A stretch of DNA of 64,000 nucleotides from Pseudomonas viridiflava (lineage in GTDB: Bacteria > Pseudomonadota > Gammaproteobacteria > Pseudomonadales > Pseudomonadaceae). The position numbers and the translations under genes were made by a program. The stretch covers positions 496,001 through 560,000 of the forward strand of contig NZ_UWFN01000265.1 in the NCBI RefSeq assembly GCF_900602065.1. The letters are read 5' to 3'. The stretch's first letter is position 1. Every line of letters begins with the position of its first letter. This document shows positions 27,295 to 37,502 of the stretch, in pieces. The notes under the pieces are model-generated. The model was not told the origin of the DNA, made no database searches, and worked only from the letters and a program-made list of their open reading frames with translations.

Positions 27295-27976
27295 GGCCAT
27301 TCTCCACACCAAGGGCAATAAGTGCTGCGGCCGCTGCTACCTGTTCGGCAATACGACGGCTGACACCCTGACCCCGGCTTTTTTCATTCAATAAGGTGAT
27401 CTCGCACTCGACAAAAAATGTCCGGCAATGCGGTTCGCCCTGGATATCCACCACTTCGTAACGCGGCAGTTCACAGGCACGCGACTGAAGAAACTCCTGC
27501 AGTCGGGTTTTTGGATCTTTGTTGGTGTCGACCAGGGTCAGGCTGTCGAACTCCGTGGTCAGCCAGGCCAGGACGCGTTCGCGGGCCATTTCCATGCCGG
27601 CATCCAGATAAATCGCGCCAATCAACGCTTCGAGGGCGTCGGCCAGAATCGACTCACGGCGAAAGCCACCGCTCTTCAATTCGCCAGACCCCAGACGCAG
27701 GTATTCACCCAGATCAAAACCACGGGCCAGCAACGCCAGCGTTTCACCCTTGACCAGACGTGCTCGCAGACGCGACAACTGGCCTTCACGGGCCTGAGGA
27801 AAACGCTCGAACAGCGCTTCGCCAGCAACGAAGTTAAGAATGGCATCACCGAGGAATTCCAGACGCTCGTTATTGCGCCCGGCAAAGCTGCGGTGAGTCA
27901 GGGCCAGGACCATCAGTTCCTGATCCTTGAAGGTATAGCCGAGCTGACGCTCCAGGCGACTCAAGGAAACGCTCAC
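27287..27976 (-). CDS. rnc: Ribonuclease III
   Basis: 229 residues, normal length. The signature [13 protein letters not shown] and the second acidic cluster ([15 protein letters not shown]) form the Mg-dependent active site; the double-stranded-RNA-binding domain follows ([26 protein letters not shown]). It processes rRNA and structured mRNAs. GTG start, four-base overlap with the upstream DUF4845 gene. A perfect 12-bp hairpin between lepB and the DUF4845 gene (28431-28459) could be a self-cleavage site on its own transcript. Confidence 0.96.
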   Translation of the reverse strand: MSVSLSRLERQLGYTFKDQELMVLALTHRSFAGRNNERLEFLGDAILNFVAGEALFERFPQAREGQLSRLRARLVKGETLALLARGFDLGEYLRLGSGELKSGGFRRESILADALEALIGAIYLDAGMEMARERVLAWLTTEFDSLTLVDTNKDPKTRLQEFLQSRACELPRYEVVDIQGEPHCRTFFVECEITLLNEKSRGQGVSRRIAEQVAAAAALIALGVENGHD

Positions 27977-28350
27977 GGTTTACCCACGCTGAAGGTGTCG
28001 TCGAACATCACCACCAGATCGACATTCTGGATCAGTGGTTCACGTTTTTCATATTTCAAATGGGCAAGGAACCTGTTGTTCTCTACCGTCACGCTTAACG
28101 CCTTATTCAAATCCACATCCCGAATACTGTTGACCTGCATGCTCTTCCCGACATAACTGTAAAACTCGCTGACCGTACTGATTTCAAGAGCCCGGTTGCT
28201 ATCGACCGCATTGATGATTTTCTTCATCTCTCGATTGTCGAGGTAATGCGGGACCAGCTTGAACGCTACACTCAGTAAAAATATTCCCAGCGCTACTGCC
28301 AGCAATACTCCTGTAAACGACCACCCCTTTTGCGAACTGGCAAACGTCAT
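27973..28350 (-). CDS. DUF4845 membrane protein
   Basis: 125 residues from ATG 28350. One membrane helix at about residues 8-30 ([20 protein letters not shown]) and an outward-facing C-terminal domain; the family is usually found between lepB and rnc, as here. Function unknown. The frame extends upstream, but the region before 28350 carries a long hairpin and no family similarity. Confidence 0.8.
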   Translation of the reverse strand: MTFASSQKGWSFTGVLLAVALGIFLLSVAFKLVPHYLDNREMKKIINAVDSNRALEISTVSEFYSYVGKSMQVNSIRDVDLNKALSVTVENNRFLAHLKYEKREPLIQNVDLVVMFDDTFSVGKP

Positions 28351-28430
28351 GTACGACCCCAAGGATAGCTCGTATCGCACACGCCGATATTCCATCGACC
28401 GCCGTACATTTTCGAGCAACCCCAAATGAC

Positions 28431-28459
28431 ATACGGCGCTGTAGAACACAGCGCCGTAT
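28431..28459 (-). other. Perfect 12-bp RNA hairpin upstream of DUF4845-rnc
   Basis: atacggcgctgt/acagcgccgtat with the five-base loop agaac, between the lepB stop and the DUF4845 start, without a U-tract on either side. It may be an attenuator, a processing site (RNase III is encoded just downstream) or a stabilising 3' end for lepB mRNA. Confidence 0.7.
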
Positions 28460-28462
28460 TGA

Positions 28463-29317
28463 TTACTTGATCAACCCTACCCGCGAGAAGTTAGGGAAGT
28501 TGCTGAACTTCGGCTCAGGCCAGCTCATCCAGATCGCGAACGCTTTGCCTACGATGTTCTTGTCCGGAACCATACCCAGCTCATCCTTTGGAATGTTGGG
28601 ATCATCCCAATAGCGGCTGTCGTTGGAGTTGTCACGGTTGTCGCCCATCATGAAGTAATGGCCAGCTGGAACTGTCCACTCGCCGCCAGGGGGAGCACGG
28701 TAACGGCTCATCTGCTCGCGAATCTGATGCTCAACCTCACCCAGCTTCTCGGTGTACAGCTCTGCAGTACCCAGCGCACCAGGCTCGCTTCCGATCAACT
28801 GTTTGGCAACCTGCTCGCCATTGACGAACAGTTTCTTGTCGCTCGTGTAGACGATGCGGTCGCCTGGCAGGCCGATGACACGCTTGATGTAGTTGATGCT
28901 CGGATCACCTGGGAAGCGGAACACCATGACATCGCCATGTTTCGGCTCACCAATCGAAATCACCTTTTCATCAATGACCGGCAAGCGAATCCCGTAGGAA
29001 AACTTGTTCACCAGGATGAAATCACCTACCCGCAATGTCGGAACCATTGACTCGGAAGGGATCTGGAACGGCTCGACCAGAAACGACCGCAGTACCAACA
29101 CGATGAACAGCACCGGAAAGAACGATTTACCGTACTCAACCAGCAAAGGTTCCTTGTTCAGGCGTTCTACCACCGCAACATCCGGCTGGCTGACACTGCC
29201 CTGATAAGTCGTGATGGCGGCCCGGCGACGAGGTGCCAGGATGACCAGGTCGAGCAACGCCAGCAAACCGCAGACGAATACAGCGATGACCAGCAACAGC
29301 GGGAAATTTAGTGACAT
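28463..29317 (-). CDS. lepB: Signal peptidase I
   Basis: 284 residues with two N-terminal membrane helices (about 4-25 and 65-80). The catalytic Ser is in QIPSESMVPTL and the Lys in SINYIKRVIGLPGD; the later box GDNRDNSNDSRYW is also present. It cleaves signal peptides on the outer face of the inner membrane. It follows lepA by nine bases, the classical lepAB arrangement. Confidence 0.96.
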   Translation of the reverse strand: MSLNFPLLLVIAVFVCGLLALLDLVILAPRRRAAITTYQGSVSQPDVAVVERLNKEPLLVEYGKSFFPVLFIVLVLRSFLVEPFQIPSESMVPTLRVGDFILVNKFSYGIRLPVIDEKVISIGEPKHGDVMVFRFPGDPSINYIKRVIGLPGDRIVYTSDKKLFVNGEQVAKQLIGSEPGALGTAELYTEKLGEVEHQIREQMSRYRAPPGGEWTVPAGHYFMMGDNRDNSNDSRYWDDPNIPKDELGMVPDKNIVGKAFAIWMSWPEPKFSNFPNFSRVGLIK

Positions 29318-29326
29318 AGGACCTGA

Positions 29327-31123
29327 CTATTCCAACCTGAGCACTGCGAGGAAAGCTTCTTGTGGAATTTCCACGTTGCCGACCTGCTTCATGCGTTTCT
29401 TACCGGCCTTTTGCTTCTCAAGCAATTTACGTTTACGGCTCACGTCGCCACCGTAACATTTGGCCAGTACGTTCTTTCTGAGAGCCTTGACGGTTGTACG
29501 CGCAATGATCTGACCACCAATGGCAGCCTGAATCGCTACGTCGAACATTTGCCGAGGAATCAGTTCTTTCATCTTTTCGGTCAACGCACGACCTTTGTAG
29601 GCCGCGTTGTCACGGTGCACGATCAGCGCCAGAGCATCGACCTTCTCGGCGTTGATCAGCACGTCCAGTTTCACCAGATTGGCAGACTGGTAACGGTCGA
29701 AATGGTAATCCAGCGATGCGTAGCCACGGCTCACGGACTTGAGACGGTCGAAGAAGTCGAGGACGACTTCGTTCATCGGCAAATCGTAGGTCACTTGCAC
29801 CTGAGTACCCAGGAACAGCATGTCGTGCTGGACGCCGCGCTTCTCGATGCACAGTGTAATCACGTTACCGAGGTGTTCCTGCGGTACTAGAATATTTGCC
29901 CGGACAATAGGCTCGCGCATGTCTTCAATCGCGGACAGATCCGGCAGCTTGGACGGGTTATCGACGTAAATCGTTTCACCGGTCTTGAGCAGCAGTTCGA
30001 AAATAACGGTCGGCGCTGTAGTGATCAGGTCCAGATCGTATTCACGCTCCAGACGCTCCTGAATAATCTCCATGTGCAGCATGCCGAGGAAGCCGCAACG
30101 GAAGCCGAAGCCCAGTGCGTCGGAGCTTTCCGGCGAGTACTGCAGGGACGAGTCGTTCAACGTCAGCTTCTGCAGGGCTTCACGGAAGTCCTCGAAGTCA
30201 TCGGAGCTGACCGGGAACAAACCGGCATAAACCTGTGGCTGGATACGCTTGAAACCAGGGAGAACCTCAACATCCGGCGTAGTGCTCAAGGTCAGGGTGT
30301 CACCTACCGGCGCGCCATGAATATCCTTGATGCCAGCGATGATGAAGCCCACTTCACCGGCTTTCAGATCCGCCGTAGCCGTGTGCTTGGGAGTGAATAC
30401 ACCCACGCTGTCGACCAGGTGCATCTTGCCGGTGGATTTAACAAGAATCTTGTCGCCCTTCTTCACCCGGCCGTGACGCACACGCACCAGGGAGACAACC
30501 CCCAGGTAGTTGTCGAACCAGGAGTCGATGATCAACGCTTGCAGCGGATCCTCGATGTTACCGGTCGGCGCGGGAATGGTGTGAACCAGACGCTCCAGCA
30601 CTTCGTCGACACCCATGCCGCTCTTGGCGCTACAGGCTACGGCGTCAGTGGCGTCGATACCGATGATCTTTTCGATTTCCTCCTTGACGCGGTCCGGATC
30701 GGCCTGCGGCAAGTCCATCTTGTTCAGCACCGGCATGACCTCAAGGCCCTGCTCGATGGCGGTATAGCAGTTGGCAACGGACTGTGCTTCAACACCTTGA
30801 CCGGCATCTACAACCAGCAGGGCACCTTCGCACGCGGCCAGGGAACGGCTGACTTCATAGGTGAAGTCGACGTGACCCGGGGTGTCGATGAAGTTCAACT
30901 GGTAGGTTTTACCGTCGTTGGCCTTGTAGTGCAGCGTAACGCTGTGGGCCTTGATGGTGATCCCGCGCTCACGCTCGAGATCCATGGAGTCAAGTACCTG
31001 AGCTTCCATTTCGCGCTCGGACAAGCCACCGCACATTTGAATGAAGCGGTCGGCCAGCGTCGACTTGCCATGGTCAATGTGGGCGATGATGGAGAAATTA
31101 CGGATATGACTCAAATCACTCAC
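29327..31123 (-). CDS. lepA: Elongation factor 4 (LepA)
   Basis: 598 residues, full length. GTPase motifs [17 protein letters not shown] and NKMDLPQAD; the LepA-specific C-terminal domain ([20 protein letters not shown]) is complete. It binds ribosomes and assists translation under stress. The start is a GTG at 31123 with a weak ribosome site. Confidence 0.96.
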   Translation of the reverse strand: MSDLSHIRNFSIIAHIDHGKSTLADRFIQMCGGLSEREMEAQVLDSMDLERERGITIKAHSVTLHYKANDGKTYQLNFIDTPGHVDFTYEVSRSLAACEGALLVVDAGQGVEAQSVANCYTAIEQGLEVMPVLNKMDLPQADPDRVKEEIEKIIGIDATDAVACSAKSGMGVDEVLERLVHTIPAPTGNIEDPLQALIIDSWFDNYLGVVSLVRVRHGRVKKGDKILVKSTGKMHLVDSVGVFTPKHTATADLKAGEVGFIIAGIKDIHGAPVGDTLTLSTTPDVEVLPGFKRIQPQVYAGLFPVSSDDFEDFREALQKLTLNDSSLQYSPESSDALGFGFRCGFLGMLHMEIIQERLEREYDLDLITTAPTVIFELLLKTGETIYVDNPSKLPDLSAIEDMREPIVRANILVPQEHLGNVITLCIEKRGVQHDMLFLGTQVQVTYDLPMNEVVLDFFDRLKSVSRGYASLDYHFDRYQSANLVKLDVLINAEKVDALALIVHRDNAAYKGRALTEKMKELIPRQMFDVAIQAAIGGQIIARTTVKALRKNVLAKCYGGDVSRKRKLLEKQKAGKKRMKQVGNVEIPQEAFLAVLRLE

Positions 31124-31284
31124 GGATCAACACTCAAAAAGGTTGCAGGCAGATTACCCGCCGAAAAATAGCCGGGAATTGTACCTGAACTAACGCTTGG
31201 GCGTCACGTTCAGCGGCGACTGGTTCAACATTAGAGATCGCCCAGTGTCCCTGACACCGAGCTCTCGCGAAGCAAACACGCCCA

Positions 31285-31375
31285 CTGCAGGAGCGAGCTT
31301 GCTCGCGATTCGGTCTGTCAGTCGATGAATACATTGCCCGTGCTGACGCCATCGCGAGCAAACTCGCTCCTACAG
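31285..31375. repeat. REP inverted pair
   Basis: ctgcaggagcgagcttgctc and inverted gagcaaactcgctcctacag between mucD and lepA. Confidence 0.82.
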
Positions 31376-31431
31376 AAAAGCATTCCAGATCAGCCACTTA
31401 CATCCTTCGGGTAGACGCATACACCACGCAC

Positions 31432-31459
31432 AAAAAAGGGCGGTAAGCACCGCCCTTCA
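31432..31459 (-). terminator. Rho-independent terminator of mucD
   Basis: On the minus strand a gggcggtgcttaccgccc stem-loop followed by TTTTTT, 17 bases after the mucD stop. It separates the algU-mucABD block from lepA. Confidence 0.9.
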
Positions 31460-31475
31460 TTGCTGGTCGAACCGG

Positions 31476-32915
31476 CTACTCAGCCAGTTTGAAGGTAATG
31501 AAGCTCGCACGGCCCTGACGCAATACGCGCATGGACACAGAACGATTCTTCGGCAGACCTTTTGCTATCTCGGCAAAGCTCTTCGCCGAATTGATAGCCT
31601 GGTTGTTGAGGTGAGTGATCACATCACCGGCTTGCAGGCCGATCAAGGCGGCTGGACCGTCGGTCACTTCCTTGATAACCACCCCACCCTTGAGTTCCAG
31701 GCTTTTCTGCTGCTCAGCGGTCAGATCGACAACGGATACGCCCAGGCGATTGCTGCTGCGCTCGGCGCCGGCGGAATCCGGGCTGCCCATTTCCTGACCT
31801 TCATCAGGCAGAGCACCCACCGTCACAGTCAGGTTCTGACGCTTACCGTCGCGAATGATCCCCAGCTCGGCCTTGCTGCCATCCTTGAGGTTGCCGATCA
31901 GGTGCGGAAGATCAGCAGACATGACGATAGGCGTGCCATTGGCGCTCAGAATCACGTCACCCACCTGCAAGCCGCCTTTGGCGGCCGGGCCATTGTCGAG
32001 CACTTGAGCAACCAGTGCACCGGCAGGCTTGTCCAGACCGAAGGACTCAGCCAGGTCTTTGTTAACCTCCTGAATCACAACGCCGAGCCAGCCACGGTTA
32101 ACCTTGCCACTGGCTTTGATCTGGTTGGCAACATCCAGCGCTACGTCGATAGGTATGGCGAACGACAACCCCATGAAGCCACCCGAACGGGTGAAAATCT
32201 GCGAGTTGATCCCGACCACCTCACCCGACATGTTGAACAGCGGGCCACCGGAGTTGCCAGGGTTGATGGCTACGTCAGTCTGGATGAATGGCACATAAGT
32301 GTCGTTTGGCAGACTACGGCCTTTGGCACTGACGATGCCCTTGGTCACGGAGTGGTCAAAACCGAACGGCGAACCGATCGCCAGCACCCATTCACCCACC
32401 TTCAGCTTCTCGGAGTTGCCGAGTTTGACTGTTGGCAGGTCCTTCCCTTCGATTTTCAGCACTGCAACATCGGTACGCGGATCTGTACCGACCAGCTTGG
32501 CTTTCAATTCACTGCGATCAGACAGACGAACCAGAATCTCGTCAGCACCATCAATCACGTGGTTATTGGTCAGCACATAGCCGTCGGCCGAGATAATGAA
32601 CCCGGACCCCAAAGACTGAGCCTCTCGCTGACGGTCACCACGGCCCGATCCTGGCGGACGCGAACCTGGCGGCACACTGCGCTCGAGAAACTCACGCAGC
32701 ATAGGCGGCAGACCTTCAAGATCAGGCATCTGGTTCTGAGCGACGGAGCGTTCCGGCATCTTCTGACGGGTACTGATGTTCACTACCGCCGGGGAAGCTT
32801 GCTCGACAAGACTGGTGAAGTCTGGCAACGCCTCGGCCTGAGCCGTGACGACCTGGCCGAGCATCAGCACAGTAGCAAACAGTGAGAGATAGGATTTCAA
32901 GCTTGGTATAGACAT
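31476..32915 (-). CDS. mucD: Periplasmic serine protease MucD (DegP/HtrA family)
   Basis: 479 residues from ATG 32915, preceded by GGGAGC; upstream codons in the open frame lack a signal peptide. Signal peptide ends TAQAEA. Catalytic triad His119 (TNNHVI), Asp149 (TDVAVLK) and Ser222 (GNSGGP), then two PDZ domains (about 270-360 and 390-475). It degrades misfolded envelope proteins and restrains AlgU signalling. It lies 299 bases after mucB with no mucC between, so it may have its own promoter. Confidence 0.95.
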   Translation of the reverse strand: MSIPSLKSYLSLFATVLMLGQVVTAQAEALPDFTSLVEQASPAVVNISTRQKMPERSVAQNQMPDLEGLPPMLREFLERSVPPGSRPPGSGRGDRQREAQSLGSGFIISADGYVLTNNHVIDGADEILVRLSDRSELKAKLVGTDPRTDVAVLKIEGKDLPTVKLGNSEKLKVGEWVLAIGSPFGFDHSVTKGIVSAKGRSLPNDTYVPFIQTDVAINPGNSGGPLFNMSGEVVGINSQIFTRSGGFMGLSFAIPIDVALDVANQIKASGKVNRGWLGVVIQEVNKDLAESFGLDKPAGALVAQVLDNGPAAKGGLQVGDVILSANGTPIVMSADLPHLIGNLKDGSKAELGIIRDGKRQNLTVTVGALPDEGQEMGSPDSAGAERSSNRLGVSVVDLTAEQQKSLELKGGVVIKEVTDGPAALIGLQAGDVITHLNNQAINSAKSFAEIAKGLPKNRSVSMRVLRQGRASFITFKLAE

Positions 32916-33214
32916 ACGGCTCCCGTTCACAACGAGCATAGTTAAGCAGTACAGACCGAACGGCCCAATGAGCCTGCGCCCATGGCACTCGACCGAGTGC
33001 ATATTTCCAGCAGCAACTTTCCTGACCCGAAAACAACAAAGGCCAGAGCTGCGAGGCTGTGACCTATAGAAAAAAAAGAGAGTTTTTGCAACCTGGAAAC
33101 CTCACCAAACATTTCGGCGAACTGACCGGATGACCTGCAAAGGCTTGCTCTGGGGACTACCGGGCCCAAGATGAAACCTTCTACATCTTGGGCGCTGACC
33201 ATCAATTTTCCGAA
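32916..33214 (-). other. mucB-mucD gap, mucC absent
   Basis: No open frame resembling MucC (about 150 residues) fits in these 299 bases. The stretch holds the hairpin at 33164-33193, a run of nine T on the minus strand near 33070, and the short inverted repeat CACTCG-N2-CGAGTG near 32977-32990. A mucD promoter is likely here, but I cannot place it. Confidence 0.6.
33164..33193 (-). other. Hairpin after mucB
   Basis: gcccaagatg/catcttgggc 10-bp perfect stem with a ten-base loop, 21 bases after the mucB stop and without an obvious U-tract; a candidate attenuator or 3' processing hairpin. Confidence 0.6.
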
Positions 33215-34177
33215 TTACTTCTTGCTGGCTTGCAGGTCAGTACTGCGAAGCGAAAGCGCAACTCGCTCGGCCGTGCCGATGGGTACTTCACCTACAACCG
33301 TCACCAGCACATCGCCTTTAGGGGTCGTGAGCCTGCGTGAAACCGCTACGGTCGGCCCAAGCTGAGTGCGAGTATCAGTCACCGCAGCGCCACTAATGGG
33401 CTCTACGAAAACCGAAAATCTGGCGATGCCGTCGTCGTACATGAGGCTGCTGACTGGAGCACTGGAGGCCGGATCCTTGCGAACTGCACTGCTGCTGAGT
33501 TCAAAACCCGGAGGCATCCACTCCAGACGCCACGGCGCCGGCTTTTTGGAATTTTCGGGTTTGCCCTTGGCAACTTCTACAGGCTTGCAGTCAGCACTGG
33601 CTTGCAACACCTGATCAGCAGGAGCGCTGGCAGAGTCGAACTCAGTGAACTGGAAACGCTCCAGCAACTGCCCCTTCTCACTCAGCAAGAGCGATTTAAG
33701 TGGCAATCCGGTTTCATCATCGAGGTGTAACTCGATGCCATATCGATGCTGATCCTTGGGTGCCAGGGCAATAATTTTTGCCGGACGACCCGCCACACGC
33801 GAAGTACCGACAACTTTCATGTCGTACCAGGCGGAGAGTTTTTTGACATCGTATGCATGAACTGCAGAGTCAGGAACGTTGGATACTCCTGCCTCAAGAG
33901 TGCCGCTGACGCATTGGGTTACCCCATCAACGCGCAACACTTCCTGAGCAGAACCGTCCAGCTGCAGCAATCGCTCACGAACTTTGCCATCAGTGACCCG
34001 ATGCCAGATTCGATGGGTAGAAAAACTACCATTACGTTCGTAAACGAATGTGCCTTGGAAGCTTTGCTGCTGCTCAGCCTGCGCAAGACGCTTTAGCGAA
34101 TCCTGCGCATCATCGGCATGAGCGGGGAGGACAAGCCATCCACCAAGCAACAATGGCAATAGAGGGATGGCGCGCAT
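33215..34177 (-). CDS. mucB: Periplasmic AlgU-pathway regulator MucB (RseB family)
   Basis: 320 residues with a signal peptide ending LPAHA and a strong AAGGAGG ribosome site. It binds the periplasmic domain of MucA and protects it from AlgW cleavage until lipoproteins or LPS displace it. Family features: QSFQGTFVYERNG near the start and the C-terminal domain with LEWMPPGFELSS and VSSLMYDDGIARFSVFVE. It begins eight bases after mucA. Confidence 0.95.
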   Translation of the reverse strand: MRAIPLLPLLLGGWLVLPAHADDAQDSLKRLAQAEQQQSFQGTFVYERNGSFSTHRIWHRVTDGKVRERLLQLDGSAQEVLRVDGVTQCVSGTLEAGVSNVPDSAVHAYDVKKLSAWYDMKVVGTSRVAGRPAKIIALAPKDQHRYGIELHLDDETGLPLKSLLLSEKGQLLERFQFTEFDSASAPADQVLQASADCKPVEVAKGKPENSKKPAPWRLEWMPPGFELSSSAVRKDPASSAPVSSLMYDDGIARFSVFVEPISGAAVTDTRTQLGPTVAVSRRLTTPKGDVLVTVVGEVPIGTAERVALSLRSTDLQASKK

Positions 34178-34185
34178 GATCCTCC

Positions 34186-34776
34186 TTAACGGTTTTCCAG
34201 GCTGGCGGCGCGTGCGTAAGGCAGAGCGCTTTCAGTTCCCTTCAACGCAGCTTGCTGAGCATGTTGACGCAGGTAGCCTGGCAGACGTTGATCCTGTCCA
34301 GCCTGACCTTGCAGCACACCGTTAACCATCGGACCTTGAACAGGTTCGCTGCTTTCAGTGTAACCGGCCAGTACTGCAGGGCCTTTCACTTGTGGAACAG
34401 ACAGGCTTGCAGGCTGTGGAGCCTGTTGCGCCAACTGTGCACCAGCGATGTCGTCCTGGTTGTACAAGCGTACGCCAGCCAATACCGCAACAGTGACCGA
34501 AGCGGCAACTGCAAGACGACCCAGGCTGCGCCATGGACCACGAGCAGCTTTCAACGGGCTGACTTCATCGGCGATCGCGGCAGAAACTGCAGCCGTGATA
34601 TCCAAGTGAGGTATCAACAGCTCTTTGTGCATGGCTGCACGAGCAATCTGATAACGCGACCATGTGGCACGTGTATCCGCATCGTCAATGGCATTCAATA
34701 CCCGACGTAATTCCAATTCGTCCGCTTCGTTATCCATCACTGCGGACAGCGATTCCTGCAGGGCTTCACGACTCAT
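34186..34776 (-). CDS. mucA: Anti-sigma factor MucA
   Basis: 196 residues from ATG 34776, preceded by GAGGAA. The N-terminal cytoplasmic domain (about 1-80: ESLSAVMDNEADELELRRVL) binds AlgU, one membrane helix lies near 88-107, and the periplasmic tail is Gln/Ala-rich. No truncation of the mucA22 type is seen; the frame is intact, so alginate should be under normal control. Confidence 0.95.
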   Translation of the reverse strand: MSREALQESLSAVMDNEADELELRRVLNAIDDADTRATWSRYQIARAAMHKELLIPHLDITAAVSAAIADEVSPLKAARGPWRSLGRLAVAASVTVAVLAGVRLYNQDDIAGAQLAQQAPQPASLSVPQVKGPAVLAGYTESSEPVQGPMVNGVLQGQAGQDQRLPGYLRQHAQQAALKGTESALPYARAASLENR

Positions 34777-34807
34777 GGCGGTTCCTCTCTTGGCTATCGC
34801 CGCTGTC

Positions 34808-35389
34808 TCAGGATTCCTGCAACAACGGCTGCAGGGCTTTATCGATGGCTTCCCGAGCGCGGAAAATCCGGGAGCGCACGGTACCCACCGGACATTGCAT
34901 GACACTGGCAATGTCCTCGTAACTCAGACCGTCGAACTCACGTAAAGTTAGGGCAGTACGCAAATCTTCCGGGAGAAGCTGGATAGTTCGATGGACAGTG
35001 CCCTCGATCTCATCCCTTAACAATGCACGCTCCGGCGACTCGATGTCCTTGAGGCCGTGATCGCCATCGTAGAACTCCGCGTCTTCAGACCTTACATCGC
35101 TATCAGGTGGTCGCCGACCGCGCGACACCAGATAGTTTTTCGCCGTGTTAATGGCGATACGGTACAGCCATGTATAAAAGGCGCTGTCACCGCGGAAATT
35201 TCCAAGTGCACGATAGGCCTTGATAAAGGCTTCCTGCGCAACATCTTGAGCTTCATGGGTGTCGTGCACGAAACGCACGATCAACCCGAGAATCTTGTGC
35301 TGATACTTCAGCACCAACAGATCAAAAGCTCGCTTGTCGCCGCGCTGTACGCGTTCGACCAGCTGCTGATCCTCTTCCTGGGTTAGCAT
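34808..35389 (-). CDS. algU: Extracytoplasmic stress sigma factor AlgU (RpoE)
   Basis: 193 residues, identical in length to the P. aeruginosa protein. Region 2 (FDLLVLKYQHKILGLIVRF, DVAQEAFIKAYRAL) and region 4 (LREFDGLSYEDIASVMQCP, GTVRSRIFRAREAI) are complete. It directs alginate and envelope-stress genes. ATG 35389 is chosen since GAGGAG lies five bases upstream; a GTG two codons earlier is too close. A consensus AlgU promoter precedes it. Confidence 0.97.
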   Translation of the reverse strand: MLTQEEDQQLVERVQRGDKRAFDLLVLKYQHKILGLIVRFVHDTHEAQDVAQEAFIKAYRALGNFRGDSAFYTWLYRIAINTAKNYLVSRGRRPPDSDVRSEDAEFYDGDHGLKDIESPERALLRDEIEGTVHRTIQLLPEDLRTALTLREFDGLSYEDIASVMQCPVGTVRSRIFRAREAIDKALQPLLQES

Positions 35390-35448
35390 GAACACTCCTC
35401 ATAACGCTTGAAGGAGCGCTGTACCAGCCAGTGTGTCGGCTTGCATAC

Positions 35449-35475
35449 ATAGACTCGGGCTTCTCGCAAAAGTTC
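35449..35475 (-). promoter_or_regulatory. AlgU-dependent promoter of algU (autoregulation)
   Basis: On the minus strand GAACTT (35475-35470), a 16-base spacer, then TCTAT (35453-35449), matching the sigma-E consensus GAACTT-N16-TCTNA except the last base. The transcript would start about 55 bases before the algU ATG. Confidence 0.8.
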
Positions 35476-35885
35476 TCCCCTCCAGGCAAGTTTCCTGCGG
35501 ACGCTCAAAGGCCCGCACGAAAAACGCAGCTCGAACCAGGTCGGCTGCGCGAATAATCTAGTCGTCGAATTCGCGATGGGTAGCTTGTTCCAGCCCCACT
35601 CAAAAGCCGACGCCGTCCCTTTACAGGCAACCAGCTATGGAACCCGTGCCATCATAAAAAGTTCCCGGAGTTCGATCGCTGGTGTGAGACCAATACCCTT
35701 ACCGCGTGGGAAATCAGTTGCAGTATTACAACATCTGCGACCAACCTGACGGGTAACGGTATGCATTCAGACACGGACTGGAGCACAATCCGGGCCCTTC
35801 ATGGTTTCACATTGCCATAAAGGCGCGGCTATTGTGCCGCTACCCCCTTACTTATACTAGTGGCCGCAGCATGCGGAATTCATAG
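35476..35885. other. Divergent algU-nadB region, no gene seen
   Basis: About 400 bases without a supported gene. TATACT at 35853-35858 with TTGTGC 15 bases upstream is a poor sigma-70 candidate for nadB. Other algU promoters may lie here but none is clear. Confidence 0.4.
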
Positions 35886-37502
35886 ATGAGCCAACATTTT
35901 CAACACGACGTATTAGTGATTGGCAGCGGCGCGGCAGGGTTGAGCCTCGCACTGACACTGCCATCACACTTGCGGGTTGCTGTTTTGAGTAAAGGGGAGC
36001 TGGCCAATGGCTCCACATTCTGGGCTCAAGGCGGCGTCGCGGCGGTACTGGATGAAAGCGACACAGTGCAATCACACGTCGAAGATACGCTGAATGCGGG
36101 CGGCGGACTGTGCAACGAAAACGCCGTGCGCTTTACCGTCGAACATAGCCGCGAAGCCATTCAGTGGTTGATTGACCAAGGCGTGCCGTTTACCCGCGAC
36201 GACCCGCCAGGTACCGAAGATGGCAGCTTTGAATTCCATCTGACCCGAGAAGGCGGCCACAGCCATCGACGCATCATCCATGCGGCAGATGCCACCGGCG
36301 CAGCTATTTTCAAGACCCTGCTCGCACAGGCCAGATTACGGCCAAATATTGAGTTGCTTGAGCAACGGGTCGCGATTGACCTGATTACCGAGCCCAGGCT
36401 CGGCCTCGACGGACAACGCTGCCTGGGTGCCTACGTACTCAATCGCAGCAGCGGCGAAGTCGACACCTACGGTGGACGCTTCACGGTCCTGGCTTCCGGC
36501 GGTGCAGCCAAGGTCTATCTCTACACCAGTAACCCGGACGGCGCCTGCGGTGATGGCATCGCCATGGCCTGGCGTTCCGGCTGCCGAGTTGCCAATCTGG
36601 AATTCAACCAGTTCCACCCTACGTGCCTGTATCACCCGCAAGCCAAAAGCTTTCTGGTGACTGAGGCGCTGCGCGGTGAAGGGGCCTACCTCAAACTGCC
36701 GAACGGCGAACGCTTCATGCAGCGCTTCGACCCCCGCGCCGAACTGGCTCCGCGTGACATCGTAGCCCGCGCCATCGACCATGAAATGAAGCGCCTGGGT
36801 ATTGATTGCGTCTACCTGGACATCAGCCACAAACCTGAAGCCTTCATCAAAAGCCACTTCCCCACGGTCTATGAGCGCTGCCTGGAGTTTTCCATCGATA
36901 TCACCCGCCAGCCGATCCCGGTGGTGCCAGCAGCGCATTACACCTGCGGCGGCGTGGTGGTCGATGAACGCGGGCGGACCGACGTGCCCGGGCTTTATGC
37001 GATTGGCGAAACCAGCTGTACAGGCTTGCATGGGGCGAACCGCATGGCCAGCAACTCCCTGCTGGAATGTTTCGTTTATGCCCGTTCGGCAGCTGCGGAC
37101 ATTCTCGAACAACTGCCGCAAACGCCCGAGACTGTTGCCTTGCCAAGCTGGGATGCCAGTCAGGTAACTGACTCAGATGAAGACGTGATCATCGCCCACA
37201 ACTGGGACGAGCTCAGACGCTTCATGTGGGACTACGTGGGGATCGTGCGCACCAACAAGCGCCTGCAGCGTGCCCAGCACCGGGTACGGCTGCTGCTTGA
37301 CGAGATTGATGAGTTCTACAGCAACTACAAAGTCAGCAGAGACCTGATCGAGCTGAGGAATCTTGCTCAAGTAGCGGAACTGATGATCAGATCTGCCATG
37401 GAGCGCAAAGAGTCGCGAGGCCTCCATTACACACTGGACTATCCGCGGACGCTGCCCGAAGCGCTCGATACTATTCTGGTGCCGCCCACCTACGTCGGCT
37501 GA
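35886..37502 (+). CDS. nadB: L-aspartate oxidase
   Basis: 538 residues, full length. FAD-binding [13 protein letters not shown] at the N-terminus, the active-site stretch [13 protein letters not shown], and [19 protein letters not shown] near the end of the capping region. It oxidises aspartate to iminoaspartate, the first step to NAD. It is divergent from algU, and its 3' end overlaps the converging ygfX gene by 32 bases. Confidence 0.96.
   Translation: MSQHFQHDVLVIGSGAAGLSLALTLPSHLRVAVLSKGELANGSTFWAQGGVAAVLDESDTVQSHVEDTLNAGGGLCNENAVRFTVEHSREAIQWLIDQGVPFTRDDPPGTEDGSFEFHLTREGGHSHRRIIHAADATGAAIFKTLLAQARLRPNIELLEQRVAIDLITEPRLGLDGQRCLGAYVLNRSSGEVDTYGGRFTVLASGGAAKVYLYTSNPDGACGDGIAMAWRSGCRVANLEFNQFHPTCLYHPQAKSFLVTEALRGEGAYLKLPNGERFMQRFDPRAELAPRDIVARAIDHEMKRLGIDCVYLDISHKPEAFIKSHFPTVYERCLEFSIDITRQPIPVVPAAHYTCGGVVVDERGRTDVPGLYAIGETSCTGLHGANRMASNSLLECFVYARSAAADILEQLPQTPETVALPSWDASQVTDSDEDVIIAHNWDELRRFMWDYVGIVRTNKRLQRAQHRVRLLLDEIDEFYSNYKVSRDLIELRNLAQVAELMIRSAMERKESRGLHYTLDYPRTLPEALDTILVPPTYVG

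Noticed and set aside
30074..31171. A 365-codon plus-strand frame opposite lepA
   Set aside because: Antisense to a universally conserved gene; no start signal.
31611..32885. A 424-codon plus-strand frame opposite mucD
   Set aside because: Shadow of mucD; His/Gln/Thr-rich with no family.
34186..34776. A mucoid-type mucA truncation
   Set aside because: The frame is intact at 196 residues with membrane helix and periplasmic tail.
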